Source of the DNA: an uncultured Bacteroidota bacterium
Lineage (GTDB): Bacteria > Bacteroidota > Bacteroidia > Bacteroidales > WCHB1-69
Length of the DNA: 64,000 bases
NCBI GenBank assembly: GCA_902786595.1
Contig: CADADB010000009.1
Coordinates: 157,944-221,943, forward strand
Reading direction: 5' to 3'
A program made the translations under genes and the position numbers. Below the pieces are notes generated by a model that saw nothing but the letters and a program-made list of their open reading frames with translations, was not told the DNA's origin and searched no databases. Positions 1-7,782 of the stretch are shown here, one piece after another (the stretch's first letter is position 1; each line of letters begins with the position of its first letter).

Positions 1-495
1 GTCTTGACATTTCGGGAATTTTTCTTCGAGATAGTGGTGGTCGCCGAGGAGTTCGTCGTCGGTGGAGAGGGCGAAGTGGAGGAGGGTGTCGTCGCAAGGG
101 AGTTTGTCGAAAATTTTGCGCTCGAAGTCGGCAAACTTGGCGAGGTCGGCGGCGGTGAACTGGTATTCCTCCTTGGTGACATAGTTCTTCTGCTTGCCGA
201 GATGGTTGGCGAGGGTTTCCGAAGGCCGTGTGGTTGGGTTGATGATCATGGCGGGAAGCTTGTGCTTTTTGGCGCAGTAGATGGCGAAGAATCCGCCGAG
301 GGAGGTTCCCATGACGGCGTTCACGCGCTGCGTGCGCACGAGCGAGTCGAGCTTCTTCTGCACACCGGCGGGGTCCTTGTAGTCGAATGTCGGCGACAGC
401 ACTTGCCAGTCGGGGAACATTTTTTGCAGTTCCTGGGCCTTGTGCCCGCCACCCGCGGAGTTGAACCCGTGGATATAGAGGATTTTCTTGGTCAT
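1..495 (-). CDS. YqiA/UPF0227-type alpha/beta-hydrolase (esterase), 3' end outside window
   Basis: Reading inward from an ATG at 495, the frame stays open for 165 codons to the window edge, so the C-terminus is missing. The protein starts MTKKILYIHGFNSAGGG, which gives the oxyanion-side HGF motif of small alpha/beta hydrolases. At about residues 79-84 it has GTSLGG, a nucleophile-elbow motif with Ser as the likely catalytic residue. This pairing and the early start without a signal peptide fit the YqiA/UPF0227 family of small cytoplasmic esterases (usually about 180-200 aa). The substrate is unknown. The plus-strand open frame over the same bases is a shadow. No promoter is obvious because the upstream gap is an A/T repeat. 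Confidence 0.8.
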   Translation of the reverse strand, partial: MTKKILYIHGFNSAGGGHKAQELQKMFPDWQVLSPTFDYKDPAGVQKKLDSLVRTQRVNAVMGTSLGGFFAIYCAKKHKLPAMIINPTTRPSETLANHLGKQKNYVTKEEYQFTAADLAKFADFERKIFDKLPCDDTLLHFALSTDDELLGDHHYLEEKFPKCQD

Positions 496-526
496 GATCT
501 TTGGTGTTTCTGGGTGCGAAAATAAT

Positions 527-656
527 AAATTATGAATTATGAATGCTGAATTATGAATGCTGAATGAAGAGTATAGTCATTTATCATTTATCATTTATCA
601 TTCTTAATTTTTAATTTTTAATTCTTAATTCTACATTCTACATTCTTCATTCTACA
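527..656. repeat. A/T-rich intergenic repeat tract
   Basis: The gap between the esterase start and the end of birA is built of short tandem words: AATTATGAATGCTG-type units at about 527-565, CATTTATCATTTATCATT at about 579-601, then TTAATTTTTAATTTTTAATTC and CTACATTCTACATTCTTCATT up to 656. There is no coding potential. It resembles the A/T heptamer tracts at 7780, 8001 and 14083. Confidence 0.7.
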
Positions 657-1394
657 TTAAATCACGTATCCTATCTCTTTGAACCCATACGCCTCCTGCC
701 TCCCGTCCGGCAGTTCCAGCACTAGACGGCCGAAGTGGTCGATGTTGCGGATGATGGCGGTAATTCGCTGTCCTTTAATGTTATACGATTGAAGCTCGTT
801 GAGGCGATAAAGATACGATAGGTACTCTTCGCGGAGTTCGGCACTGTGTTCAGGGTTCAGCAGCTGACGGCGTTCCCGCAGTACTGCGAGGTATTCGTCC
901 ATCAGCGTGCCGATGTCATAACGGTGCCCACTTTCGAGGAAAAGCGAAGTGGGGTTGGGAATCCAGTCGGGAAATACTTCCTCGTTGACATCGATGCCGA
1001 TGCCTGCCACAGTAAAGTCAAGGCGGTTTCCAGAGACCGAATGCTCCGTGAGGTCTCCGGCAAGTTTGCGATCGTGGATGTACATGTCATTGGGCCATTT
1101 GATGAGTACTTCCGGTACGTACTTGGCAAGAAAACGGCGGGTGGAGGTCGCGAACCAGAGGTTGAAGACAAATTGGTCGGCGGCCGCCAGACCTGTTTCG
1201 AAGTAGATGCTGGTGAGGATGTTAAGTCCGCGTGAACTGTGCCATTTGTTGGAGCCCGCCCCGCGCCCCGCTGTTTGGAAGTCTGTGTAAACGGCGTAAA
1301 GGTCCGGCAATGATGTCCCGGCACCCCGTTTCTCTTTGGCAAGACTCATCAACCAGGCGTTCGTGGATTCTGTTTCGATTAAATGTTGATTCAT
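657..1394 (-). CDS. birA: Biotin--[acetyl-CoA-carboxylase] ligase
   Basis: This 245-aa protein joins biotin via biotinyl-AMP to the biotin carrier protein of biotin-dependent carboxylases in the cytoplasm. Visible family motifs are ETESTN (8-13, substrate-binding start of the domain), the biotinyl-AMP loop GRGAGS (43-48) followed by W51, KWPND (99-103), RKLAGDL (109-115) and AGIGIDVN. It has only the catalytic and C-terminal domains. The N-terminal winged-helix repressor domain of E. coli BirA is absent, so it should be a ligase and not a biotin-operon repressor. The start is well fixed because ETESTN must be included. The gene is divergent from the lipoprotein at 1437, and its -7 box lies only 5 nt upstream of the ATG. 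Confidence 0.95.
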   Translation of the reverse strand: MNQHLIETESTNAWLMSLAKEKRGAGTSLPDLYAVYTDFQTAGRGAGSNKWHSSRGLNILTSIYFETGLAAADQFVFNLWFATSTRRFLAKYVPEVLIKWPNDMYIHDRKLAGDLTEHSVSGNRLDFTVAGIGIDVNEEVFPDWIPNPTSLFLESGHRYDIGTLMDEYLAVLRERRQLLNPEHSAELREEYLSYLYRLNELQSYNIKGQRITAIIRNIDHFGRLVLELPDGRQEAYGFKEIGYVI

Positions 1395-1415
1395 TCGGCA
1401 AAAATACTATTTTTG
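1386..1415 (+). promoter_or_regulatory. Promoter of the lipoprotein gene (TTG - 19 nt - TATTTTTG)
   Basis: The -7 box TATTTTTG is at 1408-1415 and a TTG is at 1386-1388, 19 nt upstream, matching the TTTG-N19-TAnnTTTG layout. Transcription would start near 1421, giving a leader of about 15 nt before the ATG at 1437. Confidence 0.65.
1399..1406 (-). promoter_or_regulatory. Bacteroidota -7 box for birA
   Basis: On the minus strand this reads TATTTTTG, a full match to the Bacteroidota -7 consensus TAnnTTTG. It ends 4 nt before the birA ATG (1394), which implies a leaderless or nearly leaderless transcript. It is one arm of a 17-bp palindrome shared with the opposite promoter. Confidence 0.6.
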
Positions 1416-1436
1416 CAGCTTGAAAAAAGTGATAGT

Positions 1437-2129
1437 ATGAAAAAGTTAAAATTGATAGGTCTTGCTGTTTTCTCTGTGTTTATGCTTTTCTCCTGCAAGG
1501 ATGAGACAGGCCAGTATGTGGAACAGTTATATACAAATAACCAGAAGGAACTCGCCATCAAGGATTGCTTGAGGGCATCTGCCGACACCGCCCTTAACCA
1601 TTTGTGCGTGGCTGACGGTTTCTACAATTATGACAATGGCTCGTATCGGATTGACTACAGTGTGCTGCAAAGTTCTCTCTTTGACACGTTAAGCCGTCAC
1701 GGATATGGAAATTTGGCAGACTCCCTGATTCTCCACACGAATCGCTTGGCGGAAAATTGCAAGGCACAGCTTGCCCCGCTGTTCACCACTGCGATTGATT
1801 CTCTGGAAATTCTTGATCATGACGCCCTCATCAAAGGAAACATGAATGCCATCACCAAATATTTTGAAATCTACAAATACCAATATTTGAAATCCGCATT
1901 CCAAACTCCCGTTTCCATCCGTATGAATCTTTTCGGGGTCACTCCGGTGTGGAATGACATGCTTCAGCGATATTCTCAATACACAACCGTTCCGTTGAAT
2001 TTTGATATTCAGGAATATGTGGTGGGAAAAATGCTGGACGGACTGTTGAAGGAAATGAGTATAGAGGAATCCCTTATCCGTACCGACACCGCACATCGTA
2101 GTGAAACGATGGAGCTGTTGGGGGAATAA
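1437..2129 (+). CDS. Predicted lipoprotein, unknown function
   Basis: This 230-aa protein was not matched to a named family. The start at 1437 was chosen because it gives a clean lipoprotein signal: MKKLK, a hydrophobic stretch, then LFSC with Cys20 as the lipidation site, followed by KDE. It also sits just downstream of a strong promoter. The mature part is mostly helical and polar, with no metal or catalytic motif that stands out. It should be anchored in the inner or outer membrane facing the periplasm. The gene ends TAA, immediately followed by the TAG of a palindromic repeat (2130). It is divergent from birA, and nothing in the context fixes a role. Confidence 0.75.
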   Translation: MKKLKLIGLAVFSVFMLFSCKDETGQYVEQLYTNNQKELAIKDCLRASADTALNHLCVADGFYNYDNGSYRIDYSVLQSSLFDTLSRHGYGNLADSLILHTNRLAENCKAQLAPLFTTAIDSLEILDHDALIKGNMNAITKYFEIYKYQYLKSAFQTPVSIRMNLFGVTPVWNDMLQRYSQYTTVPLNFDIQEYVVGKMLDGLLKEMSIEESLIRTDTAHRSETMELLGE

Positions 2130-2185
2130 TAGAGGCGTGCCATGGCGCGTCTCTACATGGCGCGTCTCTACATGGCGCGATTCTG
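2130..2185. repeat. Palindromic TAGAGRCG...CGTCTCTA element with two extra half-copies
   Basis: At 2130-2155 there is an imperfect 26-bp palindrome centred on GCCATGGC, with arms TAGAGGCG and CGTCTCTA. The right half (CATGGCGCGTCTCTA, 15 nt) is repeated at 2156-2170, and a degraded third copy begins at 2171. It lies directly after the TAA of the lipoprotein gene and before pfk. The same arm sequence recurs at 49844, 53220, 54371 and 63529. Confidence 0.75.
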
Positions 2186-2222
2186 CGCGAAAAATGAATA
2201 TTTAACATTAAAAATCATCAAT

Positions 2223-3455
2223 ATGAGAAAAGACAAACTCTTCAGTGGCAAAACATTAGCAATTCTTTCCGGCGGTGGCGACACTCCGGCCATCAACTCC
2301 AGCATCGAAGCCGTGCGCAACCGCGCCTCCATGCTTGGCTTTCGCGTTTATGGCGTGCTCAAGGGCTGGAAAGGACTGCTTGGCGATGGTGACATCGTTG
2401 ATCTGACCAATATACCCTATAACGGCCTTTACGGCGGCACCGCACTGCTCTCAAGCCGTACCAACCCTTTCCCGAGCAAGAAAAGTCCCGAGGACCGTTC
2501 CCAACAGATTCTCCGCAATATCGAGCGCTACAAAATCGACGTGTTGGTAACCATCGGCGGTGACGACACCAACGGCGCGGCCAAGAAGATGTACGAAACA
2601 TACGGTATTCCGGTCATCGGCTTCCCGAAAACCATCGACAACGACCTGCGCACCCGTACATATCATCATTACAATGGCCAGCAGTTCGAGACCGTGTTGT
2701 GTCCTGGCTTCCCGTCAGGTGCCATGGCGGTCAAGAAGTTGACGAGCAAACTGCATACCACCAATGAATCGCATCAGCGCATCATGGTGTTGGAAGTGAT
2801 GGGTCGCGATGCTGGTTGGCTTACTGGTTCTGCTTCCTTTGGCGGTGCCCAGATGGCTCTTGTACCTGAGGTTGAGATGACTAAAGAGCGCAAGGAGTTC
2901 TTCTTTGAATCTGTTAAGGAAATGTATATGCGTTCTCCGAAACATAGTCTCATTATTGCCGTTTCCGAGGGCGTTCGCTGGTGGGATGACGAGAAACAGG
3001 AACTCGGCATGGTGTATGCCAGCTCAGACCTCGACGAATACGGTCACCCGCGTTTCGGCGGCGTGAGTGGTGTCATCGCTTCTGAAATCAACAAACGACT
3101 CGGCATCGAGGCCCGTGGACAAATTTCCGGCTATATCCCTCGTTCTGGCAAGTGCTATGAGTACGACCGCCGTCTGACCTCCACGCTGGCCGACAAGGTC
3201 GTGGATCTGCTGCTCCGCGAGGACTACGGCAAGATGCCTGTGCTCCGTGACATTGTTCCTTACGATGAACTCGAGGAGTTCCACACTGATGCCATCGAGA
3301 TGGGCAACATTGGCAACTTCCCGCTGCCGGCGGCCTACTACGACGCCAACAAGTTCATGTTCACCGACCAATACACCGACTTCCTGTCGAACATTATTGG
3401 TGCCCCCTACCGCATGGAGTTCACCCAGAAGTTCCCGATTGTCATTCCGGAATAA
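2223..3455 (+). CDS. pfp: 6-phosphofructokinase, predicted PPi-dependent type
   Basis: This 410-aa glycolytic enzyme phosphorylates fructose-6-phosphate at C1. The start at 2223 (MRKDKLFSGK) is preferred over an in-frame ATG at 2142, because the extra residues would be encoded by a non-coding palindromic repeat. Motifs are GGGDTPAIN (17-25), GGDD (112-115), PKTIDND (135-141) and MGRDAGW. In this family ATP enzymes carry GGDG and PGTIDND. Asp in GGDD and Lys in PKTIDND are the known signature of PPi-dependent, reversible enzymes, so I infer that PPi is the phosphoryl donor. The stop overlaps the murA start (TAATG), so the two are probably co-transcribed and translationally coupled. Confidence 0.85.
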   Translation: MRKDKLFSGKTLAILSGGGDTPAINSSIEAVRNRASMLGFRVYGVLKGWKGLLGDGDIVDLTNIPYNGLYGGTALLSSRTNPFPSKKSPEDRSQQILRNIERYKIDVLVTIGGDDTNGAAKKMYETYGIPVIGFPKTIDNDLRTRTYHHYNGQQFETVLCPGFPSGAMAVKKLTSKLHTTNESHQRIMVLEVMGRDAGWLTGSASFGGAQMALVPEVEMTKERKEFFFESVKEMYMRSPKHSLIIAVSEGVRWWDDEKQELGMVYASSDLDEYGHPRFGGVSGVIASEINKRLGIEARGQISGYIPRSGKCYEYDRRLTSTLADKVVDLLLREDYGKMPVLRDIVPYDELEEFHTDAIEMGNIGNFPLPAAYYDANKFMFTDQYTDFLSNIIGAPYRMEFTQKFPIVIPE

Positions 3456-4762
3456 TGGCAGAATTCATCATTGAAGGCGGCCATCGGTTAAGCGGCGAGA
3501 TCACCCCGCAGGGCGCGAAGAACGAAGCCCTGCAGGTGCTCTCGGCCGTGTTGCTGACTGACGAGCCGGTCACTATATCCAACATCCCGAACATCCTTGA
3601 CACGCAGCGATACAGGCAAATCCTGTCGCTGATGGGTGTTAAGATTACGGAGGTGGACGAGCATACGTTCACCTTTCAGGCCGAGGATGTCGATTTCGAG
3701 CAGCTGCGCACCGACGAGTTCGCACGGCTATCGACCAAGATCCGTGCCTCCATCATGGTTCTCGGTCCTCTGTTGGGCCGTTACGGCAAGGCCTACTCTG
3801 GCAAGCCCGGTGGTGACCAGATCGGACGGCGCCCGCTGACCACCCATTTCGAGGGGTTGGAGAAGTTGGGGGCGGTGATTACCACTTCCCCGGACGAGAG
3901 ATTCTTCGAGCTGGAAGCCAAGCAGTTGAAGGGGTGCTACATGCAGCTCAACGAGCCATCCGTGACGGGCACGGCCAACATTGTGATGGCGGCGGTGCTG
4001 GCGGAGGGTGAGACTACCATCTTCAATGCCGCCTGTGAACCGTATTTGTACCAGCTTTGCACGATGTTGAACAACATGGGCGCAAAGATTTCCGGTATTG
4101 GCTCCAATCTGCTGAAAATACAGGGCGTCAAGAAGTTGCACGGGTGCACGCACCGCATTTTCCCCGATATGATCGAGGTGGGCAGCTTTATCGGCATGGC
4201 CGCCATGACTCAGTCGGAGCTGACCATCAGGGACTGTGCCTGTGACCATCTCGGGCTGATTCCCTACACCTTCGGGAAGATGGGTGTGCAGTTCGAAAGG
4301 GTGGGAGACGACCTCATCGTTCACGGGCAGGAACCGTACCGCATCTATTCCGACCCGCGGGAGGCCTCCATCCTGACCATCGCCGACGCGCCGTGGCCGG
4401 GATTCACCCCCGATCTCATCAGTATCGCCCTCGTGACGGCCATCCAGGCCAAGGGCAGCGTGCTGATCCACCAGAAGATGTTCGAAAGCCGCCTCTTCTT
4501 CGTCGATATGCTGCAGTCAATGGGCGCGCAGATCGTGTTGTGCGACCCTCACCGCGCCATCGTGGTCGGACTTGCGCGTGAAAAACGCCTGAGAGCCACT
4601 AAAATGTCCTCTCCTGATATCCGCGCCGGCATTGCGCTGCTCATCGCGGCCATGAGTGCCGAAGGCAGGAGCGTGATCCAGAACGTCGAGCAGATCGACC
4701 GCGGCTACGAACACATAGTGGAGCGGCTGAACAATCTGGGCGCGAGCATAGAGCGAGTGTAG
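3455..4762 (+). CDS. murA: UDP-N-acetylglucosamine 1-carboxyvinyltransferase
   Basis: This 435-aa protein catalyses the first committed step of peptidoglycan synthesis, transferring enolpyruvate from PEP to UDP-GlcNAc. The N-terminus shows the family pattern GGHRLSGEI..GAKNEAL (8-25), and the two-domain EPSP-like fold length is normal. The active-site loop reads GKPGGDQIG (117-125). Asp121 stands where E. coli has Cys115, the residue alkylated by fosfomycin. This Cys-to-Asp form is known from other fosfomycin-insensitive MurA enzymes, so intrinsic insensitivity is expected. The ATG overlaps the pfk stop by one base. Confidence 0.95.
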   Translation: MAEFIIEGGHRLSGEITPQGAKNEALQVLSAVLLTDEPVTISNIPNILDTQRYRQILSLMGVKITEVDEHTFTFQAEDVDFEQLRTDEFARLSTKIRASIMVLGPLLGRYGKAYSGKPGGDQIGRRPLTTHFEGLEKLGAVITTSPDERFFELEAKQLKGCYMQLNEPSVTGTANIVMAAVLAEGETTIFNAACEPYLYQLCTMLNNMGAKISGIGSNLLKIQGVKKLHGCTHRIFPDMIEVGSFIGMAAMTQSELTIRDCACDHLGLIPYTFGKMGVQFERVGDDLIVHGQEPYRIYSDPREASILTIADAPWPGFTPDLISIALVTAIQAKGSVLIHQKMFESRLFFVDMLQSMGAQIVLCDPHRAIVVGLAREKRLRATKMSSPDIRAGIALLIAAMSAEGRSVIQNVEQIDRGYEHIVERLNNLGASIERV

Positions 4763-4784
4763 GATACAATTCCTAGACTAAGAT

Positions 4785-5579
4785 TTAGAATCTCAGCAAC
4801 TTCTCCTTGTCGCATGCATCAACGCTGAAGAAGTTGTAGCTGTCGGTGCGCACCACAATGAGGCCGCGCTCGTGTGCGTAGTTGTCGGCATCGTTCTCAT
4901 AGTTTACGGCGGCGATGGCCACTAATACCTCTTTGTCTGCATATAGCGGAAACAACCTTTTGAACTTTTCCATCTGTTGCAGGAAACGGTCAATGTCGCC
5001 TTTCCCGCAACTTGCCTTGACCTCTATGGCGATGGCAGTGGTGTCATTGTGCAGGATCACGTCAACCTCCATGCCCTCATTGGGGTTCTTGGACTTCCGG
5101 GACACGTTCTTGGCTTTGCTGTGCATGTCGTAGCCGGCTCTCTGGAACATTTCGGTGGCAGAAGAACTCATCAGCCCTTCGATGATATTGCCGGTGGTGG
5201 TTGAAAACCGTGTGGCCAACTCTTTGATTTTCTTGTCGGTTTCCTTCATTTGGGCGAAAGTTTCCTTTTGTAGTCTGTCCGTTTCCTTTTGCAGTCTGTC
5301 CGTCTCCTGTTGTAGCATTCTGTCCTCTACTTGCATCTTGCTGATTCTGTCCAACCGTTTGTCTATCTCTTTCATCCGTTCTCGATGCTCTGCCATGTCG
5401 CGGCGGGAATCATCCTTCTGTTGTCGCTGATCTTCTTTCATCGCTGTGAATTCTTTGCGCTGCTCTTCGCGGAGCAATCGGGTTAATTGATTCGTCTCTT
5501 TAACCACCATGTTTGTTTCTTGCGTGGTTTCAATCAAAGTGTCCCATTCCGGGACGGTTGTCTGTGTAATATTTTCCAT
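4785..5579 (-). CDS. Coiled-coil protein with PD-(D/E)XK nuclease-like C-terminal domain
   Basis: This 264-aa protein has residues 20-125 that are highly charged and heptad-like (for example QQETDRLQKETDRLQKET), with a 21-nt internal DNA repeat at about 5272-5314 encoding ETDRLQK twice. The C-terminal third contains GMEVDVILHND followed by AIAIEVKAS. This is the D...ExK spacing of PD-(D/E)XK nuclease folds, and it also occurs in the DUF3782-like family of helical proteins common in Bacteroidales. There is no signal peptide, so it should be cytoplasmic. DNA binding or cleavage is inferred from the fold motif only. The gene stands alone, downstream of its own -7 box (5606-5613), and converges with murA. 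Confidence 0.75.
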   Translation of the reverse strand: MENITQTTVPEWDTLIETTQETNMVVKETNQLTRLLREEQRKEFTAMKEDQRQQKDDSRRDMAEHRERMKEIDKRLDRISKMQVEDRMLQQETDRLQKETDRLQKETFAQMKETDKKIKELATRFSTTTGNIIEGLMSSSATEMFQRAGYDMHSKAKNVSRKSKNPNEGMEVDVILHNDTTAIAIEVKASCGKGDIDRFLQQMEKFKRLFPLYADKEVLVAIAAVNYENDADNYAHERGLIVVRTDSYNFFSVDACDKEKLLRF

Positions 5580-5605
5580 ACTTTCAAAGGTTAAAAATTA
5601 TGTGG

Positions 5606-5613
5606 CAAATATA
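5606..5613 (-). promoter_or_regulatory. Bacteroidota -7 box (TATATTTG)
   Basis: The minus strand reads TATATTTG, a full match to TAnnTTTG, 27 nt upstream of the ATG at 5579 of the coiled-coil nuclease-like gene. Confidence 0.6.
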
Positions 5614-5789
5614 CAAAGAAAAGATAATTTTGTCAATGGTTTTGAGAATTTTTTTTCTGTCTTGATTCATAGTTATTTATGGAATTATATTAACAAATAG
5701 ATATAATTGTTATTTAATTTTGTTAACTATCTTCGCGTAAAATCAACGACTCAATGCATGAAACGGATGTTGGGGTTGCGAAAATTGTG

Positions 5790-5797
5790 TAGTTTTG
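5790..5797 (+). promoter_or_regulatory. Bacteroidota -7 box (TAGTTTTG)
   Basis: TAGTTTTG matches TAnnTTTG and lies 38 nt upstream of the ATG at 5836. It lies downstream of all earlier in-frame start candidates at 5707-5770 and so supports 5836 as the start of the radical-SAM gene. Confidence 0.55.
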
Positions 5798-5835
5798 CGC
5801 CATCGATTTTGCAAGACTATCAAATACACTGTCTG

Positions 5836-6456
5836 ATGGGAACAAACGACCTTTCTGCTCCTTTTATTGGGATTGCCCGACACCGCATTGGCGTGGATGG
5901 CGAGGGGGTGACCACGCTTGCAGCATTCCACGGGTGTCCGTTGCGTTGCCGCTATTGCCTTAATCCCTCGTGTCTCGGACCTGTCGAAAAGCTCCCGTTC
6001 TATACGCCTGAACAACTGTACGACAAGGTACTCATCGACCAGCTCTACTTCCTCGCTACAGGTGGCGGGGTCTGCTTCGGCGGCGGTGAACCGCTTCTGC
6101 GTCCCGACTTTATCGTCCGCTTTCGTGAACTGTGCGGTCCCGACTGGAAACTCACGTTGGAAACTTCCCTCAATGTAGTCGATAATTTTGTGAGAAAGGT
6201 GCTGCCAGCTGTAAATCAACTAATTGTGGATATTAAAGATACCGATGATGAGGTGTATGGCAACTACACGGGCAAGTCGAACCGGCAAGTGTTGTCGAAT
6301 CTGCGCCTCGTACTTTCTGAAAAAGGGCCCGACAATGTGATTGTGCGCGTGCCCCTCATCCCTGAATTCAATACCGAAGCCCACACCGACCGCAGCGTTG
6401 CATGGCTGCATGAGATAGGTGTGAAGCGTGTGGACAGGTTTGTGTATAGGACTTAG
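5836..6456 (+). CDS. Radical SAM protein, pyruvate-formate-lyase-activating-enzyme-like
   Basis: This 206-aa protein has the [4Fe-4S]/SAM motif CPLRCRYC (C34, C38, C41, i.e. CxxxCxxC), followed by GGGVCFGGGEPLL, the SAM-binding GGE motif. It has a short partial-barrel radical-SAM core like PflA/NrdG-type activases, which abstract a hydrogen from a glycyl-radical enzyme. No auxiliary ferredoxin domain is present. The start at 5836 (MGTNDLS) was chosen because the promoter box lies just upstream and the preceding in-frame residues look non-coding. No glycyl-radical partner gene lies next to it, so the substrate cannot be named. Confidence 0.85.
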   Translation: MGTNDLSAPFIGIARHRIGVDGEGVTTLAAFHGCPLRCRYCLNPSCLGPVEKLPFYTPEQLYDKVLIDQLYFLATGGGVCFGGGEPLLRPDFIVRFRELCGPDWKLTLETSLNVVDNFVRKVLPAVNQLIVDIKDTDDEVYGNYTGKSNRQVLSNLRLVLSEKGPDNVIVRVPLIPEFNTEAHTDRSVAWLHEIGVKRVDRFVYRT

Positions 6457-6533
6457 GTGATCCTCAAGGATCTGCCTTTTGATTAAGCTGTTCGATACAA
6501 TAGCTCAGCCATTCTTTAGACGAATACGTATCA

Positions 6534-6848
6534 CTATTTCTCCCAGCAGTTCACGATGGCGTGGAGCCGGAGACCGACATTCGGATAGTCGATGCCGACG
6601 GGGTCGTAAGAGTTCAGCGACGAACAGTCGCCGGTGGCGGAAACTGTGTCGCGGATGAAGGTTTTCTCTTGCGGGAGGTCATGCCCTGACTTGAGGTATA
6701 TGGGCTGTCCGGCCGCGTTCCACAGCACGGAGTCCACTACTTCGTTCTCGAGGTCGTAGGCGCAGGTGCAGTTCACATAGTGGGTGCAGCCCGCCATGAA
6801 AAGCGCAAAAGAAACCAAAATATAGGCGGAAACGATAATTCTTTTCAT
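6534..6848 (-). CDS. Small cysteine-containing lipoprotein, unknown function
   Basis: This 104-aa protein starts MKRIIVSAYILVSFALFMAGC, with Cys21 as the lipobox cysteine. The mature part has further Cys residues (CTCAYD, GDCSS, VNCWEK), which could form disulphides in the periplasm. I do not recognise the family. The start at 6848 was chosen for the lipoprotein signal and because a -7 box (6873-6880) lies 24 nt upstream. A longer reading from 7118 would run through that promoter and into the divergent gene. It is divergent from the glycosyltransferase at 6997 and convergent with the radical-SAM gene. Confidence 0.75.
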   Translation of the reverse strand: MKRIIVSAYILVSFALFMAGCTHYVNCTCAYDLENEVVDSVLWNAAGQPIYLKSGHDLPQEKTFIRDTVSATGDCSSLNSYDPVGIDYPNVGLRLHAIVNCWEK

Positions 6849-6872
6849 CTTATTGAAGGTTTTAAACAGCTG

Positions 6873-6880
6873 CAAAAATA
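6873..6880 (-). promoter_or_regulatory. Bacteroidota -7 box (TATTTTTG)
   Basis: The minus strand reads TATTTTTG followed by CAGCTG, 24 nt upstream of the small lipoprotein ATG. Confidence 0.6.
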
Positions 6881-6962
6881 CAATTTTTAGGCAATCAAGT
6901 AGCATTCCTTCTTCAATTTTCAAACTTGAACCTTGAACTTGAAACCCGAAACTAAATTTTTG

Positions 6963-6970
6963 TACTTTTG
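6963..6970 (+). promoter_or_regulatory. Bacteroidota -7 box (TACTTTTG)
   Basis: TACTTTTG followed by CCGCC matches TAnnTTTG, 26 nt upstream of the ATG at 6997. A TTG at 6939-6941 is 21 nt upstream and may be the -33 element. Confidence 0.6.
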
Positions 6971-6996
6971 CCGCCGAAACCCAAGTGCAGTTTGAT

Positions 6997-7782
6997 ATGA
7001 ACATCACCGGCATCATCACCACCCTGAACGAATCGAAGAACATCGAGGCCTGCGTGCGCTCGTTGCAGCGCGTGTGCGACGAGGTTATTGTCACCGATTC
7101 CTGCAGCAAGGACGACACTGTGGCATTAGCCGAGAAGGCAGGCGCACGCGTGTTCGTGCACCCTTACATCGGCGACGGCCTGCAGAAGAACTTGCCGCTG
7201 GAACACGCCAAGAACGAATGGGTGCTCAGTCTCGATGCCGACGAACGGCTGACGGACGAACTCGTCACAGCCATCCAACAGCTTGATTTGGAGCGTACCT
7301 CGTATGATGGTTTCGCGATTCGCCGCCGTAACTACATCGGCGATCGGTGGGTGAAGGCCTGCAATTGGTATCCCGACTGGCTTGTGCGGCTTTATCGAAA
7401 GGACAAACTGCGCTTTCTCGATCGCAAGCAGCACGCCTTCGTGCCAGAGAAGAATACCTTGCGACTTAAAGCCGACATCACTCACTACCGCTACAAAAAC
7501 TATGACAGTCTTTTTTCGAAACCCGAACGCAATTACAGCTCACGGGGCGCGAAAATTCTCTATCTGCAGGGAAAAAAGGCCAATGCTTTCTCACCGTTTT
7601 TCCATGGTTTGGCGGCCTTCATCAGCAACTACTTCTTCCGCGGCGGCATCCTCGGTGGCCTTGACGGTTACGTCCTCTCCCGCGCCGTCGCCCACAACAG
7701 CTTCCTCAAGTATGCGAAACTGCTGGAATACCAGCGAGACACCTCGGTGAGAGAAGCGGAAGACTGGGAATCGGTTTGGTAA
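6997..7782 (+). CDS. Family 2 glycosyltransferase (LPS core WaaE/KdtX-like)
   Basis: This 261-aa protein has a GT-A fold. It starts MNITGIITTLNES, the typical GT2 opening, then has DSCSKDDT (nucleotide-sugar binding) and LSLDADERL, which contains the DxD metal motif. The C-terminal half has RRRNYIGDRWVKAC..YPDW..RLYRKD, as in the WaaE/KdtX-like proteins that add a sugar to lipopolysaccharide core. It has no signal peptide and is probably cytoplasmic and membrane-peripheral. ATG 6997 is preferred to a GTG at 6985. The acceptor sugar cannot be deduced. Its TAA stop is the first unit of a heptamer repeat. Confidence 0.85.
   Translation: MNITGIITTLNESKNIEACVRSLQRVCDEVIVTDSCSKDDTVALAEKAGARVFVHPYIGDGLQKNLPLEHAKNEWVLSLDADERLTDELVTAIQQLDLERTSYDGFAIRRRNYIGDRWVKACNWYPDWLVRLYRKDKLRFLDRKQHAFVPEKNTLRLKADITHYRYKNYDSLFSKPERNYSSRGAKILYLQGKKANAFSPFFHGLAAFISNYFFRGGILGGLDGYVLSRAVAHNSFLKYAKLLEYQRDTSVREAEDWESVW

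Noticed and set aside
4..525. Plus-strand open frame at the left edge
   Set aside because: It is antisense to a clear alpha/beta-hydrolase frame (HGFNSAGGG, GTSLGG). The composition (Val/Gly/Glu-rich) is typical of a shadow.
2142..2222. N-terminal extension of the phosphofructokinase (MARLYMARLYMARF)
   Set aside because: The extension is encoded by a palindromic repeat. The family start fits the ATG at 2223.
4785..5579. Coiled-coil nuclease-like protein as a restriction enzyme
   Set aside because: Only the ExK core is visible. There is no methyltransferase or specificity gene nearby, and similar proteins occur as stand-alone genes.
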